A program made the position numbers and the translations under genes. A DNA stretch of 61,998 nucleotides from Bacteroidaceae bacterium (lineage in GTDB: Bacteria > Bacteroidota > Bacteroidia > Bacteroidales > Bacteroidaceae): assembly GCA_017535725.1 (NCBI GenBank), contig JAFXTO010000029.1, positions 1 to 61,998 on the forward strand, given 5' to 3'. Shown here piece by piece: positions 18,101 through 25,773 of this stretch (the stretch's first letter is position 1; every line of letters starts with the position of its first letter). The notes under the pieces are model-generated. The model searched no databases, was not told the origin of the DNA, and was given only the letters and a program-made list of their open reading frames with translations.

Positions 18101-19952
18101 CAGTTCCAGTATCTTCGTTAATGATACCTATCTTAATGGTATTACTCTCATTTTCGAGCAAGAATTTAAGGGCAACCTTACCATTACCATTATTAAAGTA
18201 CGTCTGAGCGTCAGCCATCGAGTTCACAACATCAGAATTCTCACCAGGGAGGAGAATGCGGTCCTCACTAGCATAGAAATAAGTCTGGTAGGTACCTGCG
18301 CGGTGGAAACCGGATACCCCGAACTCCCATGTACCAGCAGGAAGGGTCACACTCTGGTTGAAATCGAATCCACTCTGGTAGAATTCTGTCTCACCATAAT
18401 TAGTGGTAGGACCTGTTGACCAAGAATAATGACGGACAACATTCTCAACATTCCAGCCATCAACATTGGCACTTACAGTGGGATTAACAACCCAAATATT
18501 GGTGACATCGAAATATTTATTTTCATTAACTGTGACAGAAGTGATGAATTCACCAGCTGCTGTGCGAAGCAGATTGATAGCTGCATTGACAGCATCTACA
18601 GTTGTAGCCTGTGAAATAGCAGCATCTGCGACGGAAACGTCAATCGTTGCAGAACCTGTATAAATAGTTTCATCGTCGTCAAGAGCCAAGACTTCTGACC
18701 TGATAGCATTATAATTAGCATAGTTGGTCTGCAAAGCCTTGGCTGCATTCACGTGAGCTGCTAGCTCTGTGGAAGCTGAAGAGATAGCCTCTTCGGTAGT
18801 CAGAGCATCCATATCAATGCCATCAGCATAGCTCTTGGCAGCATTATAGGCGGCTGTTGTGGTTGTGCCTTCGAGCGCAGATACAGCATCAATCTGTGTC
18901 TGAAGGGCATTTTTTAGTTCTGTGAGATCCACACCCTTATAAGTGAGCTTGAAGTTATCCCAAACACACCATGTGTCGGTGCGAGTACCGCGCACGCCAA
19001 TAGTCAGTGAACCATTGGTTACAACAACGCGGATTGGACCTACAACATACTTGCCAGCAGTGAAACTTGTGGAAACCCCACCCATTGAGTTTTCACCCTC
19101 TGTCATGGCTGTGAAAGGAGTGCTCTGGTCACCAGCATAAACTACTGGAAGATTAGCACCAGTAGCGGTATATTCAGTAACGGCAGCCTGGGCAGTCAGT
19201 TCATAAATACCGTTAGGAACAGTGAGCACCTGACTTAAGGTGAAGGAAGAGCGCCAAGATTCGGCGTTGGGATTGTAAATTACACCTTCGCCGCTAATGT
19301 TACCGCCGCAGGGATTGTAGTTGTTTGCATCCATTGTCCAACCATCACCTTTCTTGATTGCATCGAAACTGAAATTAGCATTCACGATGAGCGAAGTGGC
19401 ATCGACAGGATTATCCTCAGAAGCGTCTGCCATACCAACAGGCTGAGCGGGAATAGCCATCAGCTTCCATTTAGCTCCGTCTAATGTACCATCGTTGCCA
19501 GGAGTAACTTTGGTGCCATCAACTCCAGCTGTCAGATATGCACCTGCGCCACCGCCGTGGTTATCTTTTGAAACAATGGTATACACAGGACCGTTGTCAG
19601 TACCAACCTGCGTGAATGTCCAAGTAGAGTTCTTGCCGTTAGCCTGATCGGTGTAGATTGTTCCACCGCTTAAGTGCTCAAGACCCTTGGCATCACCATT
19701 AATACCAGTGAACATCTTGAAGTCACTGCCAGAGCCGGCAAAACGTAAAGCAATACCATTACCAGCATTGGAAGCTGCGGTAATACTGGCCTGAGTACCC
19801 CAGCCATTACCTCTGGTAAGATACTGACGTGTACCGACGTTGTAGAGCATGAAATAGCCCTCTCCAACCTCGGAAGCTGTCCACGACTGAGCGTTGACGC
19901 CCATCGTGACCATCGCCGCTATAACGGCGAGAAGAAGTTTGATTTTCTTCAT
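15186..19952 (-). CDS. Giant secreted multi-domain protein (CBM-like and FIVAR-like modules), copy 2
   Basis: The 1588-aa protein opens with a signal peptide (MKKIKLLLAVIAAMVTMGVNA|Q). Residues about 25-165 resemble a ricin-type beta-trefoil (GYFMLYNVGTRQYLTRG, WKLMAIP). Beta-sandwich modules follow (NANFSFDAIKKGDGWTMD; FDVTNIWVVNPTVSANVDGW; YIVNPGIDGNVNGWTCDI), each ending in a '...NFKLTY/LKFY' strand and separated by alanine-rich helical segments. The last 200 residues match the copy at 10131, and the final 23 codons are identical in DNA. It ends IYNLSGQRVNKAQKGLYIV and NGKKVIIK, consistent with a surface-anchored, probably type IX-secreted protein. No enzyme motif is visible; glycan binding or adhesion is inferred. 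Confidence 0.9.
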   Translation of the reverse strand: MKKIKLLLAVIAAMVTMGVNAQSWTASEVGEGYFMLYNVGTRQYLTRGNGWGTQASITAASNAGNGIALRFAGSGSDFKMFTGINGDAKGLEHLSGGTIYTDQANGKNSTWTFTQVGTDNGPVYTIVSKDNHGGGAGAYLTAGVDGTKVTPGNDGTLDGAKWKLMAIPAQPVGMADASEDNPVDATSLIVNANFSFDAIKKGDGWTMDANNYNPCGGNISGEGVIYNPNAESWRSSFTLSQVLTVPNGIYELTAQAAVTEYTATGANLPVVYAGDQSTPFTAMTEGENSMGGVSTSFTAGKYVVGPIRVVVTNGSLTIGVRGTRTDTWCVWDNFKLTYKGVDLTELKNALQTQIDAVSALEGTTTTAAYNAAKSYADGIDMDALTTEEAISSASTELAAHVNAAKALQTNYANYNAIRSEVLALDDDETIYTGSATIDVSVADAAISQATTVDAVNAAINLLRTAAGEFITSVTVNENKYFDVTNIWVVNPTVSANVDGWNVENVVRHYSWSTGPTTNYGETEFYQSGFDFNQSVTLPAGTWEFGVSGFHRAGTYQTYFYASEDRILLPGENSDVVNSMADAQTYFNNGNGKVALKFLLENESNTIKIGIINEDTGTDRWTIFRNFTLKFYGAPDYSVYADQWTAAVVAANKAKEDHPALIEGAEEYDALEAAINDAPDGNSKKADYLEKIGALEAATSAFIAAAAIYEAYPAALATAKTTVATEDKMAAAVRTALSETIETFDEGKVDMTDKEAIRTATAALNTAVANAEASIANYVEAKAILDAANIYDAAGQASYAANETIATIQAAYDNNTLESVTNEQKAAAQVALATACKAQTQPADGCDMTAYIVNPGIDGNVNGWTCDINANGGYAGGPLKPSNDAMEFWGQYTLDEKAAGKSFDYYQVLSGLPNGAYTISADMLNSTNGEEGASWDGGGKAGLYGKTATNEVQALVTTDGETFLPYTTGEILVVDGELRIGVKNIAALTGRWFACDNFKLTYVRQLTDEDKLSVAKDIYDNALAAAKAIEQGSIPTNAYNSLQEAINENTLESGTADQYNTASTALTEATAAAAAFIEPFAAYNTAKAAADAAIADDAYENVTGAEKDNLTIAIALVPSTAAEYAEAATALTTTTTAFTAAALNYNLYVSELAIAQAISNTITVDAPTTADEALAAFKTLKVAEYTFVADAYPYSATSKIGDFTTWDKSGSVNGNTKVEFELLTSQHWSGTARTYYEQPKGGWSTSGATFTANYQKICTLPAGEYVIKVAARAASGTNTTAKITCSAATMDGPIPNLGDTGKGITTAGVASFDEGEFANGGTGRGFVWNYLPFTLTEETEVTMTVHAEADGVMQWFSVCDGELLSKTNIATAVAYKEDSNNTIEDVDVANVTMTRTIKNGYNTVVLPFDLTSSQVQNAFGEGTEVYAFSENGEENAEDLTINFNKVIEGTISANTPVLVKATKASDAQVFNGVQVVAPTEGAIVAGTNASFVGVWGPTTIGEGHFFIGNGAIYKSAGSTNIKAFRAYILLENPNVTNAVKLFIGGIETSISEINGEAVENDAIYNLSGQRVNKAQKGLYIVNGKKVIIK

Positions 19953-20001
19953 TTTGTTTTTGTTTAAGTTAATAAATAGAGTTATTTAATAAAATATGTT
20001 G

Positions 20002-20378
20002 TTATTGTTTGTTCTGGATTTTTTCCAGAAAATCATGAGGAGTAAAGACTTCAACTTGCGAATTCGTGAAATCCTTTATATTGCGAGTTATGATATAGTC
20101 AATATCCTTTGTGAGAGCTGAAAAGTGTTGAAGTTGATGTCGTCTTCATCTACAGCATCTGCAATGCCTATCAAGCTTTGTACAATTTCAGGGAGCTCGT
20201 TTTCAGAAGTAGCGAGTGGGATGCCGTTGAGCTGCTCAAGTTTCTTGCCTTTCCTGTCCGCTTCAGTCTCTTCTCTCGCAGCTTCGTACAGATGATCTGC
20301 CAGCCATTTCTTGTTGTTGGCTGTCAGCGTCAAACTCTGGAGGTAGGACCATAGGTTATTGAGGGATATCGAATTCAT
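20002..20378 (-). pseudogene. Antitoxin fused to a frameshifted PIN-toxin remnant
   Basis: An open frame from 20378 to 20088 (96 aa) begins MNSISLNNLWSYLQSLTLTA, NNKKWLADHLYE, typical of Bacteroidales antitoxins that pair with PIN-domain toxins. Its 3' part (LPEIVQSLIGIADAVDEDDINF) looks like PIN sequence. After a one-base shift the minus strand continues as QHFSALTKDIDYIITRN, IKDF...VEVFTPHDFLEKIQ up to a TAA at 20002. IITRN-KDF and TPxDFL are the usual C-terminal PIN motifs. I infer an internal deletion that joined antitoxin to the second half of its toxin, then a single-base frameshift. The N-terminal catalytic acids of the PIN domain are gone, so no active toxin is expected. Confidence 0.6.
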
Positions 20379-20482
20379 ATATTGTTGTCAGAAGAAGTTC
20401 GAATTTCTTCGTTTTGTTTTTAGTTAGAAATTGTACGCCATATATTGGGTTTAATAGTGCGTAATATTATTAAGTTCGCGCG

Positions 20483-20490
20483 CAAAGGTA
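20483..20490 (-). promoter_or_regulatory. -7 box TACCTTTG upstream of the antitoxin remnant
   Basis: TACCTTTG on the minus strand lies 104 bases before the remnant's ATG. It may now serve the giant gene at 19952, since no better promoter was seen between them. Confidence 0.4.
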
Positions 20491-20690
20491 GGGCTTTTTC
20501 GGGGTTCCCGCAAATTTCTGTGCACTTTTTTCTCTAATTTGTGGCCGGATTCATAAAATAGGGTGAAAAAATAGAGGATTTGCTGTGCGACGTGGGCTGA
20601 TTTATTCAACGCAGAAGTCGTTTTTATGTTTTTAAGCGCAAAGTATAGACTTTTCAACACAGCGCAGCAGAGATGGTGCGTATGGCGTAC

Positions 20691-20808
20691 GCGCGGGCAC
20701 GAGTTGGCTGAAAAACTCGTCACTTCGTCACATTCTGGTGTAATCTATTGGATTCCAGGGAAATGATGCGTGACGAATAGCGTGACGGGGTGTGACGAAG
20801 TGACGAAG
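20691..20808 (+). repeat. CGTCAC foldback element, copy A
   Basis: GCGCGGGCACGA is followed by CGTCACTTCGTCACA (20718-20732), a spacer of about 58 bases and TGTGACGAAGTGACGA (20791-20806), an inverted repeat of the left arm. Upstream of the right arm is CGTGACGGGG. The same order occurs at 60577-60707, and inverted at 21014-21158. Confidence 0.85.
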
Positions 20809-21013
20809 TCGTCAAGTGCAGCATAATTCATGGATAATTCGTGGGTAGATTCATGGATAATTTATGTGAGATGTGAGAAAGAGAATTGCTGCATGCTGTG
20901 TTGTTGGTGAGAAGGATGAGAAGGAAAGGATTCATCTTTACATGAATTAATCGTGAATTTGACCATGAATTTTTCATAAATTAAGGCATTAATTTTCGTA
21001 AATTGGGCGTTTT

Positions 21014-21158
21014 CGTCACTTCGTCACACCCCGTCACGCCTTTCGTCACACTTGTAAGCGTCTAATAGTCAATTGGTAGATGTGCTAAAATTCCCATTTG
21101 TGACGAAGTGACGGGATTTTTCGACTTTTCGTGCCCGCGCGCGTATATACGCGCGAGA
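21014..21158 (-). repeat. CGTCAC foldback element, copy C (inverted)
   Basis: On the minus strand the copy reads GCGCGCGGGCACGAAAA, CGTCACTTCGTCACA (21099-21113), a spacer of about 70 bases unrelated to the other copies, then CGTGACGGGGTGTGACGAAG (ending near 21014). It is inverted relative to copy A, making the stretch 20691-21158 a larger mirror structure. Confidence 0.82.
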
Positions 21159-21287
21159 GATGACAAGGCACATCCTCATTGGTTCCAAGAACACAATAGA
21201 ATGAAACTGCCAACACGTAAGGATGTAACCACAAACTGGTAAGGGCGAAACAGTAAACACGTACGGACGTAATGGCCAACACGTATA

Positions 21288-21329
21288 GACGAGTGGACCG
21301 TTTGACAGCTGTCAAACGGTCCACTCGTC
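21288..21329. repeat. Perfect 42-bp palindrome
   Basis: GACGAGTGGACCGTTTGACA at 21288-21307 is the start of a 21-base arm that is perfectly mirrored by the next 21 bases ending at 21329, with no loop. It lies 31 bases past the asd stop (asd runs on the minus strand). The flank 21212-21345 carries four imperfect copies of ACACGTAnGGAnGTAA/CGTAAGGATGT. A strong bidirectional terminator or cruciform is possible. Confidence 0.9.
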
Positions 21330-21359
21330 CGTAAGGATGTTCGGGTATTACCTACTTCT

Positions 21360-22370
21360 TTATTTGATATTACCTACTTCAATTAGGTATTCAGCAATCT
21401 GGACGGCATTGAGGGCTGCGCCCTTCTTGATCTGGTCGCCGCAGAGCCAGAAGGTGAGGCCGTTGTCGTTGGCAAGGTCGCGGCGGATGCGGCCCACGAA
21501 GACATCGTCCTCGCCTGCCGTGAAGAGGGGCATGGGATACTGCTTGTTGGCGGGATCGTCGATGACGGTGATGCCCGGAGCCTGCTCGAAGGCTGCGCGG
21601 GCAGCTTCAGGGCTGATGGGCTGCTCGGTCTCAATCCACACGGCCTCGGAGTGGCTTCTTAAAGAAGGTACACGCACGCACATGGCGGAGCAGGCGGCGT
21701 CGGTGTGCATGATCTTGCGCGTCTCGTTGAACATCTTCATCTCTTCCTTGGTGTAGCCGTTGTCGGTGAAGACGTCGATTTGTGGGATGACGTTGTATGC
21801 CAGCTGATAAGCGAACTTGTTGACGGTGGCGGGGCGGCCGTCGAGGACTTCGCGGTATTGCTGTTCAAGCTCTGCCATGGCGGCAGCACCGGCACCGCTG
21901 GCGGCCTGGTAGCTGGCGATGTGGATGCGCTTGATGTGGGAGAGCTTCTCTAAGGGCTGGAGGCAGACAACCATCATGATGGTCGTGCAGTTGGGGTTGG
22001 CGATGATGCCGCGTGGACGGTTGAGGGCGTCCTCGGCGTTGCACTCGGGCACCACGAGTGGTACGTCCTTGTCCATGCGGAAAGCAGAGGAGTTGTCAAT
22101 CATCACCGTGCCGTGCTTGGTGATGGTCTCTGCGAAGTCCTTGGAAGTGCCGCCGCCAGCGCTGACGAAGGCGATGTCGATGCCCTTGAAGTCGTCGTTG
22201 TGCTGGAGGAGCTTGACCTCATATTCCTTGTCGCGGAAGGTGTACTTTCGTCCGGCGCTGCGTTCGCTGCCGAAGAGCACCAGCTCGTCAACGGGGAAGT
22301 TGCGCTCGTCGAGCACACGGAGAAATTCCTGACCTACGGCGCCACTGGCGCCAACGATAGCAATTTTCAT
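21360..22370 (-). CDS. asd: Aspartate-semialdehyde dehydrogenase
   Basis: Asd reduces aspartyl phosphate to aspartate semialdehyde with NADPH, the branch point to lysine/diaminopimelate and to threonine/methionine. The N-terminal Rossmann motif is [14 protein letters not shown] (7-20). The catalytic cysteine is Cys128 in NPNCTT and the catalytic histidine is probably His240 in RSHSEAVW. The 336-aa length is typical. It works with ThrA, the PGM-like protein and ThrC encoded at 38282-43483 but is transcribed separately, divergent from the antiporter gene. Confidence 0.96.
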   Translation of the reverse strand: MKIAIVGASGAVGQEFLRVLDERNFPVDELVLFGSERSAGRKYTFRDKEYEVKLLQHNDDFKGIDIAFVSAGGGTSKDFAETITKHGTVMIDNSSAFRMDKDVPLVVPECNAEDALNRPRGIIANPNCTTIMMVVCLQPLEKLSHIKRIHIASYQAASGAGAAAMAELEQQYREVLDGRPATVNKFAYQLAYNVIPQIDVFTDNGYTKEEMKMFNETRKIMHTDAACSAMCVRVPSLRSHSEAVWIETEQPISPEAARAAFEQAPGITVIDDPANKQYPMPLFTAGEDDVFVGRIRRDLANDNGLTFWLCGDQIKKGAALNAVQIAEYLIEVGNIK

Positions 22371-22451
22371 TTATGTTTAGAGTTTAATGTTTAATAGTTG
22401 AGGTTTCATGTTGTGTGCTCATGATTGAGGACAAACCGTGGAAATCGGGTG

Positions 22452-22459
22452 CAAAGGTA
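22452..22459 (-). promoter_or_regulatory. -7 box TACCTTTG for asd
   Basis: The box sits in TTTCCGTACCTTTGCACC on the minus strand, 81 bases before the asd ATG. Its 18-base context is an exact inverted copy of the antiporter promoter at 22581-22598. Confidence 0.6.
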
Positions 22460-22470
22460 CGGAAAAAACG

Positions 22471-22582
22471 GTTTAAAGATGAAAGTTTGGAGTTTAAAGT
22501 TTCTTTTGGAGGCTAAAATTGTGTAAAATCAGCTTTTGAGAAGGCAAAAACTTTCAACTTTAAACCTAAAACTTTAAACTTT
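22471..22582. repeat. Inverted GTTTAAAG-type arms between divergent promoters
   Basis: GTTTAAAGATGAAAGTTTGG and the following AGTTTAAAGTTT (22471-22502) are mirrored by AAAACTTTCAACTTTAAACC and TAAAACTTTAAAC (22547-22579). Together with the promoter boxes outside them, the whole asd/antiporter intergenic region is an inverted repeat. Confidence 0.75.
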
Positions 22583-22586
22583 TCCG

Positions 22587-22594
22587 TACCTTTG
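22587..22594 (+). promoter_or_regulatory. -7 box TACCTTTG for the antiporter gene
   Basis: TACCTTTGCACC ends only eight bases before the ATG at 22603, so the predicted mRNA has a leader of a few bases and no room for a ribosome binding site. Confidence 0.6.
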
Positions 22595-22602
22595 CACCTG
22601 CA

Positions 22603-24699
22603 ATGGAAGCAATGGTAACGAATCCGACGTGGATTTTCCTCGTCATGCTGCTGATTATCCTGCTGGCACCTGTCGTGCTGCGCAGTCTGCGTGTGCCCCA
22701 TATCATCGGGCTCATTCTGGCTGGCTTGATTGTGGGTCCCAACGGGTTTCACGTGCTGGACCGCGACAAATCCATCGAGCTCTTCGGTCAGGTGGGCATC
22801 TACTACATCATGTTCCTGGCGGGACTGGAGATGGATATGGGCAGCTTCCGTCGCCACGGACGTCAGGGTTCCGTGTTTGGTCTGCTGACCTTCACCATCC
22901 CCTTGCTCTTCGGCTTTGCCGTAGGGCGTTGGGTGCTGGGACTGAGCACCGCTTCCTCCTTGTTGCTCAGTAGCCTGCTCTCTTCCCATACCTTGGTTAC
23001 CTATCCTATCGTGGGGCGCTACGGCTTGGGCAAGCATCCGAGTGTCGTTCATGCTATCGTGGCAACGGCCATCGCTTCCTTCGGGGCGTTGTTGCTGCTG
23101 GCTATTGTGGTGCAGGGCGTGCGTGGCGGTGGCAGCGGCTGGTACTGGCTTAGTTTCGGCGTTGGTATCGTGGCGTATATTGCAGGTGTAGCATACGTGT
23201 TCCCAAAGTTTGGACGCTGGGTTCTGCGGCGCAACGAGGATGCGGTGACGCAGTTCGTCTTTGTCCTCGTCCTCGTCTTCATCAGTGCCTGGCTGGCCTC
23301 CTTGGTGGGATTGGAAGGACTCTTGGGCGCGTTCCTCGCAGGACTGGTGCTGAACCGCATCATCCCCCGTGGAGGACCGTTGATGGTACGTCTGGAGTTC
23401 GTGGGTAATGCCATCTTCGTACCTTATTTTTTAATAGGTGTCGGCATGATTATTGACATCCATGTGCTCTTCGGGAATACCCAGACGTTGTGGCTGGCGT
23501 TTGTGATTATCACGGCAGCCGTGCTGAGCAAGTGGTTGGCAGCGGTCGTGATGCAACATATTGCCAACGGCAGTCTGGAAGACCGGCGGATGATGTTCGG
23601 ACTGACGAACTCCCATGCGGCAGGTGCGCTGGCTATCGTGATGATTGCCACGGCACCAGAAGTACAGCTGATGGACGCTCAGGTGTTGAATGCCACGGTG
23701 TTGCTCATCCTCGTCTCGTGTATCATCAGTTCCTTCGAGACAGGACGTGCCGCCCGGCGACTGGCCCTGCAGACCACCGAGACGGAGCGCAACCGAGGCA
23801 GTTACCATGGCAAATGCCTCACGGCCTATGCCTACCCGCAGACGGTGGACACCCTGACGCAGTTGTCCATCATGATTCGTAATCCGCATATCGCCGACTC
23901 GCTGATGGGCCTGGCCGTGTCCATGGACGACGACCCCGATGATGAACTGCGCATCAAGGGACAGCATAACTTGGAGCGGGCCAAGCAGATAGCGGCTGCA
24001 GCCAATGTCAGGATGTCCACCATGAGTCGAGTGAGTTCGAACGTTGCCAGCGCTATCGTCCATACCATACGAGAAGTCGATGCCGGCGAGGTCATCCTCG
24101 GTCTGCACGAGACGTCGGACGGAAAGCTGGCGGGTAAGCTGGGCGTTATTTCCCAGAGTATTCTTGCCACGACACACCGCGAAGTGTTGCTGGTGCGTCT
24201 GCAGATGCCACCGGGAACGGTGCGACGTATCATCGTTGCCGTGCCGCCGCAAGCGGAATTCGAGGTGGGCTTCTACAAATGGCTGGAACACCTCTGCCGT
24301 ATCGGGGAACAGACAGGACAGGTCATGCGCTTCCACACCTGTGGCAACACGGGTTATTATATTAAGGAGTACTTAAAGCAGGCGCACCCAGCGGTACAGG
24401 TGGAGATGCACATCGAGAAAGGTTTCGGTACCATGCTGATAGGATTAAAGAAAGAGGTGAATGATGACCACCTGTTGGTCATCGTCTCCTCGCGTACCGG
24501 CTTCATCTCCCATACCGCAGCCTTCAATTCCTTGCCCTCCGTCATCGCACGCGACTTCTCCCACACCAACCTCATTCTGCTCTATCCCGACCAGTACGGC
24601 GACCCGCAAGAGACCCACTCCATCTTCGCACCAAACGGACAGAGTGTGACCCAGCGGCAGTTGCTGTTCGAGGAGTGGCTGAGGAAGTTGAAAAGTTGA
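22603..24699 (+). CDS. Kef-type cation/proton antiporter with C-terminal Usp-like region
   Basis: The first about 390 residues are a CPA2 antiporter domain with roughly 12 membrane segments: VLRSLRVPHIIGLILAGLIV near the start, FLAGLEMDM, and GLLGAFLAGLVLNRI, which is the conserved ion-path region. The remaining 300 residues are hydrophilic and contain two UspA-like halves (EVILGLHETSDGKLAGKLGV; HLLVIVSSRTGFISH), a common Bacteroidetes arrangement. It probably exchanges K+ or Na+ for H+ at the inner membrane. The gene's last codons and its TGA stop already belong to the 8-bp tandem array that follows. A minor alternative is a glutathione-gated KefC, but no TrkA-N domain is visible. Confidence 0.88.
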   Translation: MEAMVTNPTWIFLVMLLIILLAPVVLRSLRVPHIIGLILAGLIVGPNGFHVLDRDKSIELFGQVGIYYIMFLAGLEMDMGSFRRHGRQGSVFGLLTFTIPLLFGFAVGRWVLGLSTASSLLLSSLLSSHTLVTYPIVGRYGLGKHPSVVHAIVATAIASFGALLLLAIVVQGVRGGGSGWYWLSFGVGIVAYIAGVAYVFPKFGRWVLRRNEDAVTQFVFVLVLVFISAWLASLVGLEGLLGAFLAGLVLNRIIPRGGPLMVRLEFVGNAIFVPYFLIGVGMIIDIHVLFGNTQTLWLAFVIITAAVLSKWLAAVVMQHIANGSLEDRRMMFGLTNSHAAGALAIVMIATAPEVQLMDAQVLNATVLLILVSCIISSFETGRAARRLALQTTETERNRGSYHGKCLTAYAYPQTVDTLTQLSIMIRNPHIADSLMGLAVSMDDDPDDELRIKGQHNLERAKQIAAAANVRMSTMSRVSSNVASAIVHTIREVDAGEVILGLHETSDGKLAGKLGVISQSILATTHREVLLVRLQMPPGTVRRIIVAVPPQAEFEVGFYKWLEHLCRIGEQTGQVMRFHTCGNTGYYIKEYLKQAHPAVQVEMHIEKGFGTMLIGLKKEVNDDHLLVIVSSRTGFISHTAAFNSLPSVIARDFSHTNLILLYPDQYGDPQETHSIFAPNGQSVTQRQLLFEEWLRKLKS

Positions 24700-24939
24700 C
24701 GAGTTGACGAGTTGACAAGTTGACGAGTTGACGAGTTGACAAGTTGACAAGTTGACGAGTTGACGAGTTGACAAGTTGACAAGTTGACGAGTTGACGAGT
24801 TGACGAGTTGATGAGTTGACAAGTTGACGAGTTGACAAGTTGACGAGTTGATGAGTTGATGAGTTGATGAGTTGACGAGTTGACAAGTTGACGAGTTGAC
24901 GAGTTGATGAGTTGATGAGTTGACGAGTTGACAAGTTGA
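24693..24939. repeat. 8-bp tandem array, about 31 units of (G/A)AGTTGA(C/T)
   Basis: The array starts inside the last codons of the antiporter gene and fills most of the 321-base gap before lolD. Units are GAGTTGAC, AAGTTGAC and GAGTTGAT in irregular order. The length is not a multiple of three, and open frames across it on either strand are artefacts. It resembles a variable-number repeat. Confidence 0.95.
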
Positions 24940-25020
24940 AGTGGCCGAAAAATCGTCGTGATAACGAAATAACGAAATAACGAAGGCCGCGAAAAAGACT
25001 AAAAATAGAAAGATTGAAAG

Positions 25021-25680
25021 ATGATTCAATTAACAGATATACATAAGTCCTTCGGCGCGTTGGAGGTGCTGAAAGGTATTGACTTGGAAATTGCCAAGGG
25101 TGAGGTGGTCAGCATCGTTGGTCCCAGCGGAGCAGGCAAGACCACGTTGTTGCAGATTATGGGAACCCTGGACCGAGCAGACTGCGGCTCTGTGGTCATC
25201 AATGGCACCGATGTCTCGCGCCTCGGACAGAAAGCCTTGGCGCGATTCCGCAATCAGCAGATAGGCTTCGTCTTCCAGTTCCATCAGCTGCTGCCTGAAT
25301 TCACGGCATTGGAGAATGTGATGATTCCGGGCCTCATCGGAGGACGCAGTCGCAAGGAGACACGTCGGCGTGCCGAAGAACTGTTGGCGTTTATGGGTCT
25401 CGGCGAACGTGCTGACCACAAGCCGTCTGAGTTGTCGGGCGGCGAGAAACAACGGGTGGCAGTCGCCCGTGCCCTCATCAATGATCCGGCCGTGGTGATG
25501 GCCGACGAACCCAGCGGAAGCCTCGACAGCGCCAACAAGGCCGAGCTCCACCGCCTCTTCTTCGACCTCCGAGACCGACTCGGACAGACTTTCGTCATCG
25601 TGACGCACGACGAGGAGCTGGCACGCACTACCGACCGGACCATTCATTTAAGAGATGGGAAAATAGAAAATCCTAGGTAG
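25021..25680 (+). CDS. lolD: ABC transporter ATP-binding protein, LolD-like
   Basis: This ATPase of the MacB/LolD class would energise lipoprotein release from the inner membrane, together with a LolC/E permease not present here. It has Walker [10 protein letters not shown] (34-42), Q-loop [19 protein letters not shown], signature LSGGEKQR (138-145), Walker [10 protein letters not shown] (159-167) and switch His in VTHDEE. The 219-aa length is normal. The last codons, AAT CCT AGG TAG, are supplied by the CCTAGG array that follows. An ABC ATPase for a different MacB-type exporter is the alternative. Confidence 0.88.
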   Translation: MIQLTDIHKSFGALEVLKGIDLEIAKGEVVSIVGPSGAGKTTLLQIMGTLDRADCGSVVINGTDVSRLGQKALARFRNQQIGFVFQFHQLLPEFTALENVMIPGLIGGRSRKETRRRAEELLAFMGLGERADHKPSELSGGEKQRVAVARALINDPAVVMADEPSGSLDSANKAELHRLFFDLRDRLGQTFVIVTHDEELARTTDRTIHLRDGKIENPR

Positions 25681-25760
25681 TCCTAGGTAGTCCTAGGAAA
25701 CCCTAGGTAATCCTAGGACGTCCTAGGCAAACTTAGGCAATCCTAGGCAATCCTATGAAG
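25671..25760. repeat. 10-bp tandem array, nine units of TCCTAGGnnn
   Basis: Nine 10-base units run from the lolD stop codon to 13 bases before the cvfB start. Six or seven of the nine carry a perfect CCTAGG palindrome. The CTAG core makes it compositionally odd in bacterial DNA and parallels the TCTAGA repeat inside valS. Confidence 0.95.
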
Positions 25761-25773
25761 AAAAGAAAGAACT

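Larger units (their letters stand above)
20379..21359. other. About 1 kb gene-free, repeat-dense region
   Basis: No credible coding frame is present. The region holds two inverted copies of a CGTCAC-type foldback element, A/T-rich repeats of ATTCATGGATAATT and CATGAATT, a 16-bp perfect GCGCGTATATACGCGC palindrome, and a 42-bp perfect palindrome next to asd. Confidence 0.7.

Noticed and set aside
24445-25029. Minus-strand frames rich in QLVNSSTHQLVNSST
   Set aside because: They translate the 8-bp array, which is open in several frames because it lacks stops on that strand.
24693-25760. Possible CRISPR array
   Set aside because: Units are 8-10 bases with no unique spacers of about 30 bases, and no cas genes are nearby.
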